Assembly: GCA_948607205.1 (NCBI GenBank)
Contig: CAPERS010000019.1
Coordinates: forward strand, 1 to 16,401
Reading direction: 5' to 3'
Source: an uncultured Eubacteriales bacterium
GTDB taxonomy: Bacteria > Bacillota > Clostridia > Christensenellales > UBA1242
DNA length: 16,401 nucleotides
Below, piece after piece: positions 4,865 to 12,851 of this stretch. Under the pieces are notes generated by a model. The model was not told where the DNA came from. It worked only from the letters and a program-made list of their open reading frames with translations, and ran no database searches. The stretch's first letter is position 1. Every line of letters begins with the position of its first letter. The translations under genes were made by a program, and so were the position numbers.

Positions 4865-6868
4865 ATGGGAACAACAGTTGGACTTATTTTAAATTTCTTT
4901 TTTATAGGAATTTTGATAATTGGATTTTTGATAGGTCTTTGGCGTGGATTTAAAAAAGCATCTGTCAATCTTGCTTTCTCTATCGTTGGAATTGTGATTG
5001 CTTTTTTGATTACACCTTTGATTGCTTCACAGGCTGTAAGTGTGACAATAACAATCAATGGGGTTAAGCAAACTCTTTCTGATTTTATCATGAGTCAGAT
5101 TACATCAGGTTCTGATATGGGGATTTTGATTCAAAACAATCCAAACATTGAAGTGCTGTTGACCAAACTTCCTCTTGCACTTGTAAGTTCAATAGTGTTC
5201 ATCTTGCTGACACTTATCATTGAATTTGTGATTTATATTATATATAAGGTAATTGCAGTTATCTTCCTTAAAACAAAGCCGGGCAAGAAAAAACATCGTC
5301 TTCTCGGTGGCGCGGTTGGAACTTTAAGAGCATTTCTTCTCACAATCTTTGCTGTTATGCCACTTGCTTCAATTGTAGGGCTTGTTGATGACATCAACAA
5401 AGCAGATGATATATTCGTCCAAACTGCTGTGGCTGAGGAATATAACGGTGAACGTGAGCCAAAAGGTCTTCTTGACAGAATCGAAGGCTCAGAGCAGGCT
5501 TTGAGTGTTATCAATTCAATAAATAACTCTGCTTTCTTTGCTCTTGGTGGGCTTACTGGACTTGACGACCTTATGTTTGACTATCTCTCTTCATTTGATT
5601 TGCAAGGCGAGAATGTGAAAATAAGACAGGAAATTGTGACTTATGCAACAACTGCAAATGTTGTTATTCAAATTCAAGACGAACTTTCAAGTGAAAATCC
5701 AGTCAAGTTTGCATCAATTGATTTTGAAAAACTTGAAATGTATGTTAACAATGTGCTTGACAGCAAACTCTTCTCAAGCATCGCCTGCGAATTGGCATCT
5801 GATATACTCAAAAACTATCGAGATTATTCATTCGCTACATCTTTGGATATTTACAGCGATATTTTGGATGACATCGGTCAAAGTCTTGAAAATGTTGAAA
5901 AGCCAAGCGTATATTTTTCGAAAGATATCAAACAACTTTTCAACGCATTTAAATCTTTTGCTCAAAATGGAATCATTGATGAACTGAAAGATGTCAAAGT
6001 TCCAGAAGGTGAAGATAGCAGTCTGGCTTTCATACTTGAAAATCTTAAAGTTTTGACTTCAAATAAAAATCTCGAACCAACTGCAATTGCTTTCAATGAA
6101 ATTTTAACAACAAATACATTGGGTTCATGCAAAGACTCACTTTCAGTTTTTATTTCAAATCAAATAAATGAAGAAAAACAATTTTTCGATATTTCTCAAA
6201 TTGAAGGTGTTGATGCTTGGAAAAACGAACTCAAATATGTCGGTCAATTAACAAATCAACTTGCAGATAAAAACAGTGAAGGCAAATTACTCATTGATGT
6301 TATTTTCGAAAGTGAAAATCCAGCAGAAGCAATTCTTGAACTTGAAAAAGATAAACTTGTTGGAATCATCAAGCCTATGCTTTATTCAAAATTTACAAAT
6401 GGCGTGAAAGATATGCTTTTTGACTCTGTCAATGCACTTGCTGATGAATTTGGCGCAAGCGAATCAAAATTGTCAACTGACAAATTTATCTTTGAAGAAG
6501 GCAACGTCAACGACCAAGCACAGCAAGTTTGTGACATTTTTGTAAGTTTGGTTAAACTCGCAAAAGAATGCAAAAACATCAAAGACAGTTTGGGAACACT
6601 TGACATCAAGGAAATCGATGTTGAATTAATCGGCGAGTTCATCTATGAAATCGTTGAAAACCCAGCGTTTAATGAAATTCTTGACGGCATTGCAAACAAG
6701 GTTGAAGAAAATATTCCAGACCAATATCGCGACCAATTCAATCAAAAACTTGAAGAGGTTGGTGCTGAAAACCTTGCAGAATTTGTTAAGAGCCAAGAAA
6801 CTGACATGAATCAATTTGTTGATATGTTCAAAGAATATTTCGCAAAAGAGCAGGTTGAAATAAATTAA
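4865..6868 (+). CDS. CvpA-like membrane protein with a long C-terminal domain (667 aa)
   Basis: The N-terminal part, about residues 1-175, resembles the CvpA/colicin V production family, with four hydrophobic segments near 5-25, 33-53, 104-130 and 150-172. Between segments 1 and 2 is the characteristic GLWRGFKKA stretch. The remaining 490 or so residues are soluble, acidic and mostly helical by composition, with no motif I recognise. CvpA proteins are usually below 250 aa, so this is a large extension. By topology, with an even number of segments, both ends lie on one side; which side is uncertain. The ATG at 4865 has GGAGG 7 nt upstream. rsmH starts 12 bp after its stop, so the gene heads the cell-wall and division operon where mraZ would often stand. 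A role in envelope or septum biology is inference from context only. Confidence 0.75.
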   Translation: MGTTVGLILNFFFIGILIIGFLIGLWRGFKKASVNLAFSIVGIVIAFLITPLIASQAVSVTITINGVKQTLSDFIMSQITSGSDMGILIQNNPNIEVLLTKLPLALVSSIVFILLTLIIEFVIYIIYKVIAVIFLKTKPGKKKHRLLGGAVGTLRAFLLTIFAVMPLASIVGLVDDINKADDIFVQTAVAEEYNGEREPKGLLDRIEGSEQALSVINSINNSAFFALGGLTGLDDLMFDYLSSFDLQGENVKIRQEIVTYATTANVVIQIQDELSSENPVKFASIDFEKLEMYVNNVLDSKLFSSIACELASDILKNYRDYSFATSLDIYSDILDDIGQSLENVEKPSVYFSKDIKQLFNAFKSFAQNGIIDELKDVKVPEGEDSSLAFILENLKVLTSNKNLEPTAIAFNEILTTNTLGSCKDSLSVFISNQINEEKQFFDISQIEGVDAWKNELKYVGQLTNQLADKNSEGKLLIDVIFESENPAEAILELEKDKLVGIIKPMLYSKFTNGVKDMLFDSVNALADEFGASESKLSTDKFIFEEGNVNDQAQQVCDIFVSLVKLAKECKNIKDSLGTLDIKEIDVELIGEFIYEIVENPAFNEILDGIANKVEENIPDQYRDQFNQKLEEVGAENLAEFVKSQETDMNQFVDMFKEYFAKEQVEIN

Positions 6869-6880
6869 CAAAGGAAAATT

Positions 6881-7813
6881 ATGGAATTTGTTCACACTCC
6901 AGTTCTTCTCAATGAAGTTATTGAAGGGCTGAATATAAAGAAAAAAGGGAGGTTTGTCGACTGCACCATTGGTGGCGGAGGACATTCCTCTTTTATTCTT
7001 TCAAAGGTGGGCAAAGAAGGTCATCTTTATGGCTTTGACCGCGATGAAAACGCAATTGAAGCTTGTCAAAAACGTTTCAAAGGAATGGAAAACTTAACTT
7101 TATTTAAAGCAAATTTTCACGATGCACCAGAAATTTTGAAAGAAAATGAAATTTTCGACCTTGACGGAGTTTTGATTGACCTTGGCGTTTCCTCTCATCA
7201 AATTGACACCGCCGAACGTGGCTTCAGTTTTCTTCATGACGGCAGACTTGACATGCGCATGGATAAAAGCCAAAGTTTGTCTGCCTTTGAAGTTGTCAAT
7301 AATTATCCAAAGGAAAAACTTGTCAAAATTTTGTATAACTATGGCGAAGAAAACAATGCAAAAAATATTGTTAACAAAATTTGCCAAGCAAGAGAAATAA
7401 AACCTATCGAAACAACACTTGAACTTAAAAATGTTGTGGAAAGCGCTTTTCCAAAAAAGGTTATATTCGGCAAAGGTGGTGTCACAAAGCAAACATTTCA
7501 GGCAATAAGAATTGAGGTTAACGGTGAACTTGATGGGCTTGAAGAAACGCTGTATCAACTTTTCTTTTTGCTCAAAAAAGGTGGAAGACTTGCAGTTATT
7601 TCCTTTCATTCTCTTGAAGACAGAATTGTCAAAAATGTTTTCAAAGACCTTTCCACAGATTGTGTTTGTCCGCCAAAAACGCCTATTTGCATTTGTGGAC
7701 ATAGAAAAAAAGGAAATGTTGTCACAAGAAAGCCAATAACAGCAAGCGCAGAAGAACTTCAAAAGAATTCACGAAGCGCGCCAGCAAAATTGAGAATTAT
7801 CGAAAGATTATAG
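6881..7813 (+). CDS. rsmH: 16S rRNA (cytosine-1402-N4)-methyltransferase RsmH
   Basis: RsmH (formerly MraW) transfers a methyl group from SAM to N4 of C1402 in 16S rRNA, tuning the ribosomal P site. The SAM-binding loop VDCTIGGGGHS lies near residues 26-36, followed by the acidic strand GFDRDENA. The family blocks IDLGVSSHQID, ERGFSF..DGRLDMRMD, QTFQAIRIEVNGEL and ISFHSLEDRIVK are all present, as is the cysteine-containing CVCPPKTPICICGHR stretch and the C-terminal SAPAKLR. The length of 310 aa is normal. The ATG at 6881 follows AAAGGA. It lies 12 bp after the CvpA-like gene and 33 bp before the next gene, in the standard dcw-cluster position ahead of an FtsL-like gene and a division-type PBP. 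Identity is secure. Confidence 0.97.
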   Translation: MEFVHTPVLLNEVIEGLNIKKKGRFVDCTIGGGGHSSFILSKVGKEGHLYGFDRDENAIEACQKRFKGMENLTLFKANFHDAPEILKENEIFDLDGVLIDLGVSSHQIDTAERGFSFLHDGRLDMRMDKSQSLSAFEVVNNYPKEKLVKILYNYGEENNAKNIVNKICQAREIKPIETTLELKNVVESAFPKKVIFGKGGVTKQTFQAIRIEVNGELDGLEETLYQLFFLLKKGGRLAVISFHSLEDRIVKNVFKDLSTDCVCPPKTPICICGHRKKGNVVTRKPITASAEELQKNSRSAPAKLRIIERL

Positions 7814-7846
7814 AAAAAAGTTATAAAAAAGGAGGGCGAGGCGTAA

Positions 7847-8533
7847 ATGTATAAAGAAGACTTGATTGTTTTAACTGAAAAAGAAAAGAAAGTTCAAACT
7901 TTGCAATCAGAAAAAGTTGCTGAACAAGACGATTTTGTTATCAAAAAGTCACAAAAAGAAAATTTGAAAACACAAAGTCCTGTTCAATGCGAAGAGATTT
8001 CTGATGACAATTTTGACGAAGAGAAAAAAACATATTCACTTCGCGATATAGCAAAGCGCCAAAAAGAGCTTTTGTCTGAAAAAGAAAGACAAGAAGTTAA
8101 AACAAACTCATCTTCAATCATTGAAAAACCCAACTATGACTTCATTGAACCATTGACGCCAGCACAGGAAGAAAAGATTTTCAAAATCGAACGCCAAGAA
8201 AAAGAGGCGACCAAGCCAAAAATAAATGGAAAAAGGCTTAGAATGGCAATCTTTTCCATTCTGCTCGCAGTTTTTGGGGTTTGGGGAATTGCAAATGTTG
8301 CAAAAATTGATTTGCTTCAACAAAGTTATAACGCTCTTTATGAGCAGTATTATAACATAAACTTGCCAAACTATCTCAAAAACCTTGGGCAACTTGATGC
8401 AGTCAATCAAGGCAATATGGACAATCTTTTTGAAACCATTCCTGAAGAAGCAGTTCCACCTGCAACAGTTGAAAAAAAATCCAATTGGTTTGATAGATTA
8501 TGTGAGTTTTTAGTGGGGTTGTTTGGAGGTTAA
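7847..8533 (+). CDS. Single-pass membrane protein in the FtsL position (228 aa)
   Basis: I cannot assign this by sequence alone. The first 130 residues are very charged, rich in Lys, Glu and Gln, and probably disordered or helical. One membrane segment spans about 133-152 (MAIFSILLAVFGVWGIANVA) after a basic KRLR stop, which predicts a cytoplasmic N-terminus. The 75 or so residues after it contain a short heptad-like stretch (LLQQSYNALYEQYY) and end in an amphipathic NWFDRLCEFLVGLFGG. Topology and location between rsmH and the division PBP match FtsL, but FtsL is usually near 100-120 aa with a short cytoplasmic tail and a longer coiled coil. The ATG at 7847 follows a strong GGAGGG. The downstream PBP takes its ribosome binding site from the end of this gene, implying translational coupling. 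An FtsL-like divisome role is inference. Confidence 0.7.
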   Translation: MYKEDLIVLTEKEKKVQTLQSEKVAEQDDFVIKKSQKENLKTQSPVQCEEISDDNFDEEKKTYSLRDIAKRQKELLSEKERQEVKTNSSSIIEKPNYDFIEPLTPAQEEKIFKIERQEKEATKPKINGKRLRMAIFSILLAVFGVWGIANVAKIDLLQQSYNALYEQYYNINLPNYLKNLGQLDAVNQGNMDNLFETIPEEAVPPATVEKKSNWFDRLCEFLVGLFGG

Positions 8534-8535
8534 AC

Positions 8536-10431
8536 TTGCAAAAACCTTATTCACTGTTTTCTTTCAGAAAAAGGATATTAGCAGTAACTCTGGTGATATC
8601 CTTTATTTTTTGTTCACTTGCACTTAGGCTGTTTGTCATTCAGATAATCAACGGCAAAGAACTTCAATTCAAAGCGACAGACCAGTGGACGCGTGACCTT
8701 GCAATTGTTGCACCAAGAGGCGACATTCTTGACAGCACTGGCTCTGCACTTGCAGTGAGTTACACAACATATAATGTCTACGTTCGTGGTCGTGAGGTGG
8801 AGTCGGCAACCACGCTTGCCACTGTTCTTTCACGTGCACTTGAAATGGATTTTGACGATGTGTATAAAAAAGTGACAAAAAAAGGCGTCAGTGAAGTTTT
8901 AATCAAAATGGGAATTTCAGGTGAAAAGGCAGAGGAAATCTATGGCCATAAATTCACAGGCGTCTATCTTGCTGAAAATGTTGCCAGATATTATCCGTAT
9001 GGCAACCTCTTGACTCAGGTTTTGGGCTTCACTTCAATCGACAATGTTGGGCAAACCGGAATTGAGGCTTATTATGACCAAAAACTCAAAGGTCAAGACG
9101 GATTCAGCTATGTTCAAAGTGACCTTCAAGGCAAAGAAATTGGCGGAAGTTTAAGATACTATATTTCTGCAACCAAAGGTAACGATTTGACACTCACAAT
9201 CGATTCAAAAATTCAACTGATACTCGAGCGAACGCTTGAAAAAATTATGGTTGAACAAAAAGCCAAAAATGTCACTGGCATAATGCTTAAACCAACTGGT
9301 GAAATTGTTGCACTTTCGACCAAGCCAAGTTTTGACCTTAACGAAGTGCCTCGCGATGACCTTGAAACTTTGTTTGACCAATCAAAAATCAAGGGCGTCA
9401 CCGATGTGTATGAACCGGGCTCAACTTTCAAAATTCTAACTGTTTCGGCTGCTCTTGAAGAAGGAGTCACCAGTCTTGACGATAAATTCTATTGCCCGGG
9501 CTATCGCATGGTTGACGGCGTGCGCATCAAGTGTTGGCGAACAATAGGTCACGGCTCACAAACGCTAACTGAGGCGTTTGCAAACTCATGCAACTGCTGT
9601 TTTATGGACCTTGCATTGAGGCTTGGCAAGGATAAGTTATATGAATATCTCGAAAGGTTTGGGCTAGGTCAAAAAACAGGTATAACTATGGCGGGCGAGG
9701 CAAAGGGCATTCTTATGGATAAAAGCCTTGTCAAAAATGTTGACCTGGCAAGAATTGGATTTGGGCATGCTGTCGCTGTAACTCCTATTCAACTTTTGAC
9801 GGCGGTTGCTTCAATCACAAATGGAGGTCATAAAATAAGCCCTTACTTTCTTTCAAAAGAAACAGATGTCAATGGCAATGTTGTTTTTGAAGCGTCAAAT
9901 GCACAAGGCGCAACAACAGTGAGCGAAAAGACCTCACAAATTGTCAACGGTCTGTTGGAATTTGCAGAAAACAAAACCGGCAAATATACCTTTGTTGAAG
10001 GATATAATGTTGGCGGAAAAACAGGAACAGCGCAAAAATATAGCGAAGGTGGCGGAATTGCTCAAGGCAAATATATCTCCTCATTCATAGGGACTTATCC
10101 GGCTGATAAACCTGAATATCTGCTTTTTATCATGGTTGATGAGGCAAGTGCAGGCGCATATTATGGAAGCGTTGTTGCTGCGCCTTATGGCAAAGAGGTG
10201 TTCAGTGGAATGTTTGAATATCTCGGCGAAAAGAAACAAGACGAAAGCATTGTTGTTGAATATGTCGATATGCCAGACCTTGTGGGCTTGAGTTTGGCTG
10301 ACGCACTCATGGAGGTCAAAAAACTCGGACTTGACTATGAAATTGATGGAGAGGGAGAGTTCGTCATAAATCAACTTGCGCCTTATGGAACAAGTGTTCA
10401 AAAGGGAAGCACAGTCATCCTTATAACATAA
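8536..10431 (+). CDS. Class B penicillin-binding protein, SpoVD/FtsI type, with one PASTA domain
   Basis: This is a membrane-anchored D,D-transpeptidase that cross-links peptidoglycan, most likely at the septum or in spore cortex. A single N-terminal membrane anchor (about 12-32) is followed by the PBP dimerisation region. The catalytic domain carries SxxK at Ser296-Thr-Phe-Lys299 (the acylated serine), SxN at Ser351-Cys-Asn353 and KTGT at Lys495-Thr498. A C-terminal PASTA domain (about 573-631) starts MPDLVGLSLADA. The 631-aa length and lone PASTA fit SpoVD-like proteins better than PASTA-free FtsI. The start is TTG at 8536, 2 bp after the previous stop, with GGAGG inside the end of the upstream gene, so translation is coupled. 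Partner glycosyltransferases of the SEDS type are expected but are not in the window. Whether it acts in vegetative division or sporulation cannot be decided here. Confidence 0.94.
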   Translation: MQKPYSLFSFRKRILAVTLVISFIFCSLALRLFVIQIINGKELQFKATDQWTRDLAIVAPRGDILDSTGSALAVSYTTYNVYVRGREVESATTLATVLSRALEMDFDDVYKKVTKKGVSEVLIKMGISGEKAEEIYGHKFTGVYLAENVARYYPYGNLLTQVLGFTSIDNVGQTGIEAYYDQKLKGQDGFSYVQSDLQGKEIGGSLRYYISATKGNDLTLTIDSKIQLILERTLEKIMVEQKAKNVTGIMLKPTGEIVALSTKPSFDLNEVPRDDLETLFDQSKIKGVTDVYEPGSTFKILTVSAALEEGVTSLDDKFYCPGYRMVDGVRIKCWRTIGHGSQTLTEAFANSCNCCFMDLALRLGKDKLYEYLERFGLGQKTGITMAGEAKGILMDKSLVKNVDLARIGFGHAVAVTPIQLLTAVASITNGGHKISPYFLSKETDVNGNVVFEASNAQGATTVSEKTSQIVNGLLEFAENKTGKYTFVEGYNVGGKTGTAQKYSEGGGIAQGKYISSFIGTYPADKPEYLLFIMVDEASAGAYYGSVVAAPYGKEVFSGMFEYLGEKKQDESIVVEYVDMPDLVGLSLADALMEVKKLGLDYEIDGEGEFVINQLAPYGTSVQKGSTVILIT

Positions 10432-10464
10432 AACATCAAATTTGTGTAAAAATCTGTCTTTTGT

Positions 10465-10493
10465 TTGATTTTTTTCGATAAAAGGTCTATCAT
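10465..10493 (+). promoter_or_regulatory. Promoter just ahead of the first zinc peptidase gene
   Basis: TTGATT (10465-10470), 17 bp and TATCAT (10488-10493) form a reasonable promoter. Its predicted start falls at about 10500, the A of the ATG itself. The alternative is readthrough from the PBP gene using AAAGG (10481-10485), 14 nt from the ATG. Confidence 0.45.
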
Positions 10494-10499
10494 ATATCT

Positions 10500-11213
10500 A
10501 TGAGAATTGAATATATCATAATTATCGCAGTCGTTGTGCTCATAGTCGGAATTTGTTTTTGCCTTGCAATTGCATCTTTCGGCTATGACAGGTTTTATGA
10601 TAAACTCGTTGCGCTGAGCAAGGTTACTATTGAAAATTCAGGACTGACTGCTTATGACTATGTTCAGGCTGTCAATGCGACCAAGTTTGGCTCAAAACTT
10701 GAAATCTTGGCAGTGGAAGGAATGACTGGTGATGCTTATGGTGGAGGGAAAGTTTTTCTATCTCAAAACACCTTGCAGTCAAACTCATTGGCATCTTTTG
10801 CCATAATTTCTCACGAACTTGGGCATGCACTTCAAGATAAAGAAGGCAAACTTCGCAAACTGTATATCTTTCGCAAACTTATTCATTTTCTTGGTTTTCT
10901 TTTTGTTCCACTTCTTGTTGTTGGCTTTATTCTTTTTCTCATTGGCGGAAATCTCTGGCTTGTTGGGATAATTCTCATGGCAAGTGCAGGGCTTTCAATC
11001 TTGCTGGCGCTTCTTTTGAAAATTGTCACAATTTCAATTGAGAAAGATGCATCAAAAAGAGCGCTTGTGCTTCTTGAAAGTGTTCTAAGTAAAGAAGAAA
11101 TCAAACAAGCACGAAAACTTTTAAACAGCGCAAAACTTACATATTGGGGTGACTTTTTCAGGGCAATCTTTGGCTGGACAAGACTCACAAAAAAAGGAAA
11201 ACTTTTCAAATAG
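10500..11213 (+). CDS. YugP-family membrane zinc metallopeptidase, copy 1 (237 aa)
   Basis: This is a predicted membrane-bound neutral zinc peptidase of the YugP type (Zn_peptidase_2 family). The zinc motif HELGH is at His105-His109, followed by ALQDKEG, and the family block IEKDASKRAL lies near residue 180 and probably supplies the third ligand. Hydrophobic segments are at about 4-25 at the N-terminus and two more between HExxH and the DASKRA block (about 128-175), so the active site sits against the membrane. The family is usually 220-240 aa, so it is full length. The substrate is unknown. The ATG at 10500 lacks a well-placed Shine-Dalgarno; AAAGG is 14 nt away. A related gene follows after 9 bp. 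Placement behind the division PBP suggests envelope maintenance, by inference. Confidence 0.9.
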   Translation: MRIEYIIIIAVVVLIVGICFCLAIASFGYDRFYDKLVALSKVTIENSGLTAYDYVQAVNATKFGSKLEILAVEGMTGDAYGGGKVFLSQNTLQSNSLASFAIISHELGHALQDKEGKLRKLYIFRKLIHFLGFLFVPLLVVGFILFLIGGNLWLVGIILMASAGLSILLALLLKIVTISIEKDASKRALVLLESVLSKEEIKQARKLLNSAKLTYWGDFFRAIFGWTRLTKKGKLFK

Positions 11214-11222
11214 GAGGAAAAA

Positions 11223-11945
11223 TTGGACGCAATAACAATCGCATATATTGTTTCGTGTGGACTTATCTTAGTGGCAGTGATATTTGGCATTGTTGCTCAG
11301 TCTTCTATCGATTCAAACTATCGCAAGTTCAGCAAAATTATCGCAAAAAATGGTATGACAGGTGGCGAACTTGCATCTTACATTATGAAAAATAAAACAC
11401 TAAATGTCACTGTCAACAGCATTAAGGGCAGGCTGACGGATTACTATGATCCACGAAATAAATCGGTCAATATTTCCAGTGAAAACTTTAACAGCGCTTC
11501 CATTTCAGCGCTTGGCGTGGTTGCTCACGAGTTCGGTCACGCAATGCAAGATCAAGAAGGCTATAAGCCTTTCAAAATAAGACAAACCGTTGTCAAAGTG
11601 TCAGGCTTTGTGTCAAAAGCATTTTTCCCAATCGTGCTTCTCGGCTTTCTTTTCAATTTTGCATATATAGGCGGAATAATAGGCACAGTTCTGATCGGTT
11701 GCGCACTCGCGTTCTATGCCTCAACCCTCATTGCCAATCTTGCAACTCTTCCAGTGGAAATTGATGCATCAAAAAGGGCAATGCGATGCCTTGAAGATTT
11801 GGGCGTTCTAAATAATGAAGAACTTGAAGGCGCAAGGAAGGTTTTGAAATCTGCTGCGATGACCTATGTTGCATCGCTTCTCATGGCATTTGTGTATTTC
11901 CTAAGATTCCTTCTCTACGCGATTCTTATCACAAGAGATGATTGA
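11223..11945 (+). CDS. YugP-family membrane zinc metallopeptidase, copy 2 (240 aa)
   Basis: This second YugP-type peptidase is adjacent to the first and clearly paralogous in layout. HEFGH is at His102-His106, followed by AMQDQEGYKP, and the VEIDASKRAM block holds the probable third zinc ligand. The N-terminal segment (about 5-25) and two segments after the zinc motif give the same topology as copy 1. Outside these blocks the two differ strongly, so the duplication is old or they were brought together separately. The start is TTG at 11223, 5 nt after AGGAGG, and the ribosome binding site overlaps the stop of copy 1, so the pair is co-transcribed and coupled. Canonical YugP proteins carry a YYDPR stretch like the DYYDPRNKSVNIS here, making this the more typical copy. 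Substrate unknown. Confidence 0.92.
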   Translation: MDAITIAYIVSCGLILVAVIFGIVAQSSIDSNYRKFSKIIAKNGMTGGELASYIMKNKTLNVTVNSIKGRLTDYYDPRNKSVNISSENFNSASISALGVVAHEFGHAMQDQEGYKPFKIRQTVVKVSGFVSKAFFPIVLLGFLFNFAYIGGIIGTVLIGCALAFYASTLIANLATLPVEIDASKRAMRCLEDLGVLNNEELEGARKVLKSAAMTYVASLLMAFVYFLRFLLYAILITRDD

Positions 11946-12006
11946 TTTTTATTCAATTTTGGCAATTCTATTTTAAAATGGGCATAATGCACTAAATAAA
12001 TTAAGG

Positions 12007-12035
12007 AAATGAGGTATTGACATCCTCATTTTTTT
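12007..12035 (+). terminator. Terminator of the peptidase operon
   Basis: AAATGAGG (12007-12014) pairs perfectly with CCTCATTT (12024-12031) around a 9-nt loop, and the T-run continues to 12035. It ends the long plus-strand operon. Its loop contains the -35 box of the next gene. Confidence 0.8.
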
Positions 12036-12045
12036 GTGTTAAGAT
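12017..12045 (+). promoter_or_regulatory. Promoter of the unknown coiled-coil gene, inside the terminator
   Basis: A consensus -35 TTGACA (12017-12022), 17 bp and TAAGAT (12040-12045) lie directly across the terminator hairpin. The predicted start is near 12052. The ATG at 12046 is therefore upstream of the transcript, which settles the start of the next gene at 12067. Confidence 0.75.
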
Positions 12046-12066
12046 ATGAGTATTAAGGAGAGGAAT

Positions 12067-12789
12067 ATGGTTACGCATGAAAAGAAAATACAAAAGTTTT
12101 TTAAATTTATTGATAATTTTAATGATAAATTAGAAGGATTAAATAAACAATTAAATGAACTTGAAGGTTTAGATTTATCAATAGAGAATGAAGAATTGGC
12201 TGGAATGACGATTGGCGAGTATAAAAAATATATTAAAGAAATTAAAGACAAAATAGAAACAACAAAGCAGGAAATTGTAAAAGCAGAAAAGGACAAAGAT
12301 GGTTTTATCAAAAAAAACCAAAAAAGAGAACTTTTTTGTATTAGCTATAAGCAATTTAAAAACTTTATAGATGAATTTGGCAGAATTGGCAAAATTAATC
12401 GGGATTTGTGTTTAAGTTTTGGTAACAAAAATGATGAGACAAAATATTCCTTTGACATAGCAAAAGAAGAACTTTCAACAGCAATTTTTGACAACAATTG
12501 CAGAGATGCAATTATTAAAAAACTTGAAAAAGAGGGTATTTTTAGGCTGGGTCATTTAAAATTCCAAGTATTAACACAAAAGGCAGTTCGCAATTACTAT
12601 GGATTAAAAGACTTTATTAAAGCAGGAGGTAGTGGATTTATAATTGATAATGACGCAGAAGATAAAATTTTCTTAAATTTTCCTATTGAGTTTGTTATAG
12701 CTGCTGAAAATCGCTTATCTGATAAAGAAAGCCGTTCTGAAACGTTAAATCGTTTTATTGACTATGTATTGGAAGATAATCAATATTAA
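12067..12789 (+). CDS. Unknown AT-rich gene with N-terminal coiled coil (240 aa)
   Basis: I do not recognise this protein. I chose the ATG at 12067 because AAGGAG (12055-12060) sits 6 nt upstream; an ATG at 12046 directly follows the -10 box and would precede the transcript start. Residues 1 to about 85 are charged and heptad-like (KLEGLNKQLNELEG, IKEIKDKIETTKQEIVKAEK) and should form a coiled coil. The rest is a mixed soluble domain with no signal peptide or membrane segment and no catalytic motif I can see. Leu is mostly TTA, whereas flanking genes prefer CTT, and the gene is more AT-rich, so horizontal acquisition is likely. It has its own promoter and terminator and shares no operon. Options include a small defence, phage-remnant or regulatory protein, none supported directly. 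Confidence 0.75.
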   Translation: MVTHEKKIQKFFKFIDNFNDKLEGLNKQLNELEGLDLSIENEELAGMTIGEYKKYIKEIKDKIETTKQEIVKAEKDKDGFIKKNQKRELFCISYKQFKNFIDEFGRIGKINRDLCLSFGNKNDETKYSFDIAKEELSTAIFDNNCRDAIIKKLEKEGIFRLGHLKFQVLTQKAVRNYYGLKDFIKAGGSGFIIDNDAEDKIFLNFPIEFVIAAENRLSDKESRSETLNRFIDYVLEDNQY

Positions 12790-12817
12790 AAAACATCAGA
12801 AGAACTGATGCTTTTTT
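12788..12817. terminator. Bidirectional terminator between convergent genes
   Basis: CATCAG (12794-12799) and CTGATG (12805-12810) form a 6-bp stem with a 5-nt loop, with C and six T after it and six A before it. Rightward it ends the 240-aa gene; leftward it can end the glyS transcript, whose stop is at 12852. Confidence 0.75.
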
Positions 12818-12851
12818 ATGCTTTTTATGATTTATAATATCTTAAAACACA

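Noticed and set aside
7100..7762. Long 220-aa reading frame on the minus strand
   Set aside because: It lies wholly inside rsmH in antisense, has a low-complexity Phe/Cys/Asn-rich composition and no ribosome binding site. It is a codon-use shadow.
10883..11290. 135-aa minus-strand frame across the two peptidase genes
   Set aside because: It crosses the junction of two well-supported plus-strand genes and has no family features.
12046..12066. Upstream ATG as start of the unknown coiled-coil gene
   Set aside because: It directly follows the -10 box, so it would lie before the transcript start. The ATG at 12067 has a proper ribosome binding site.
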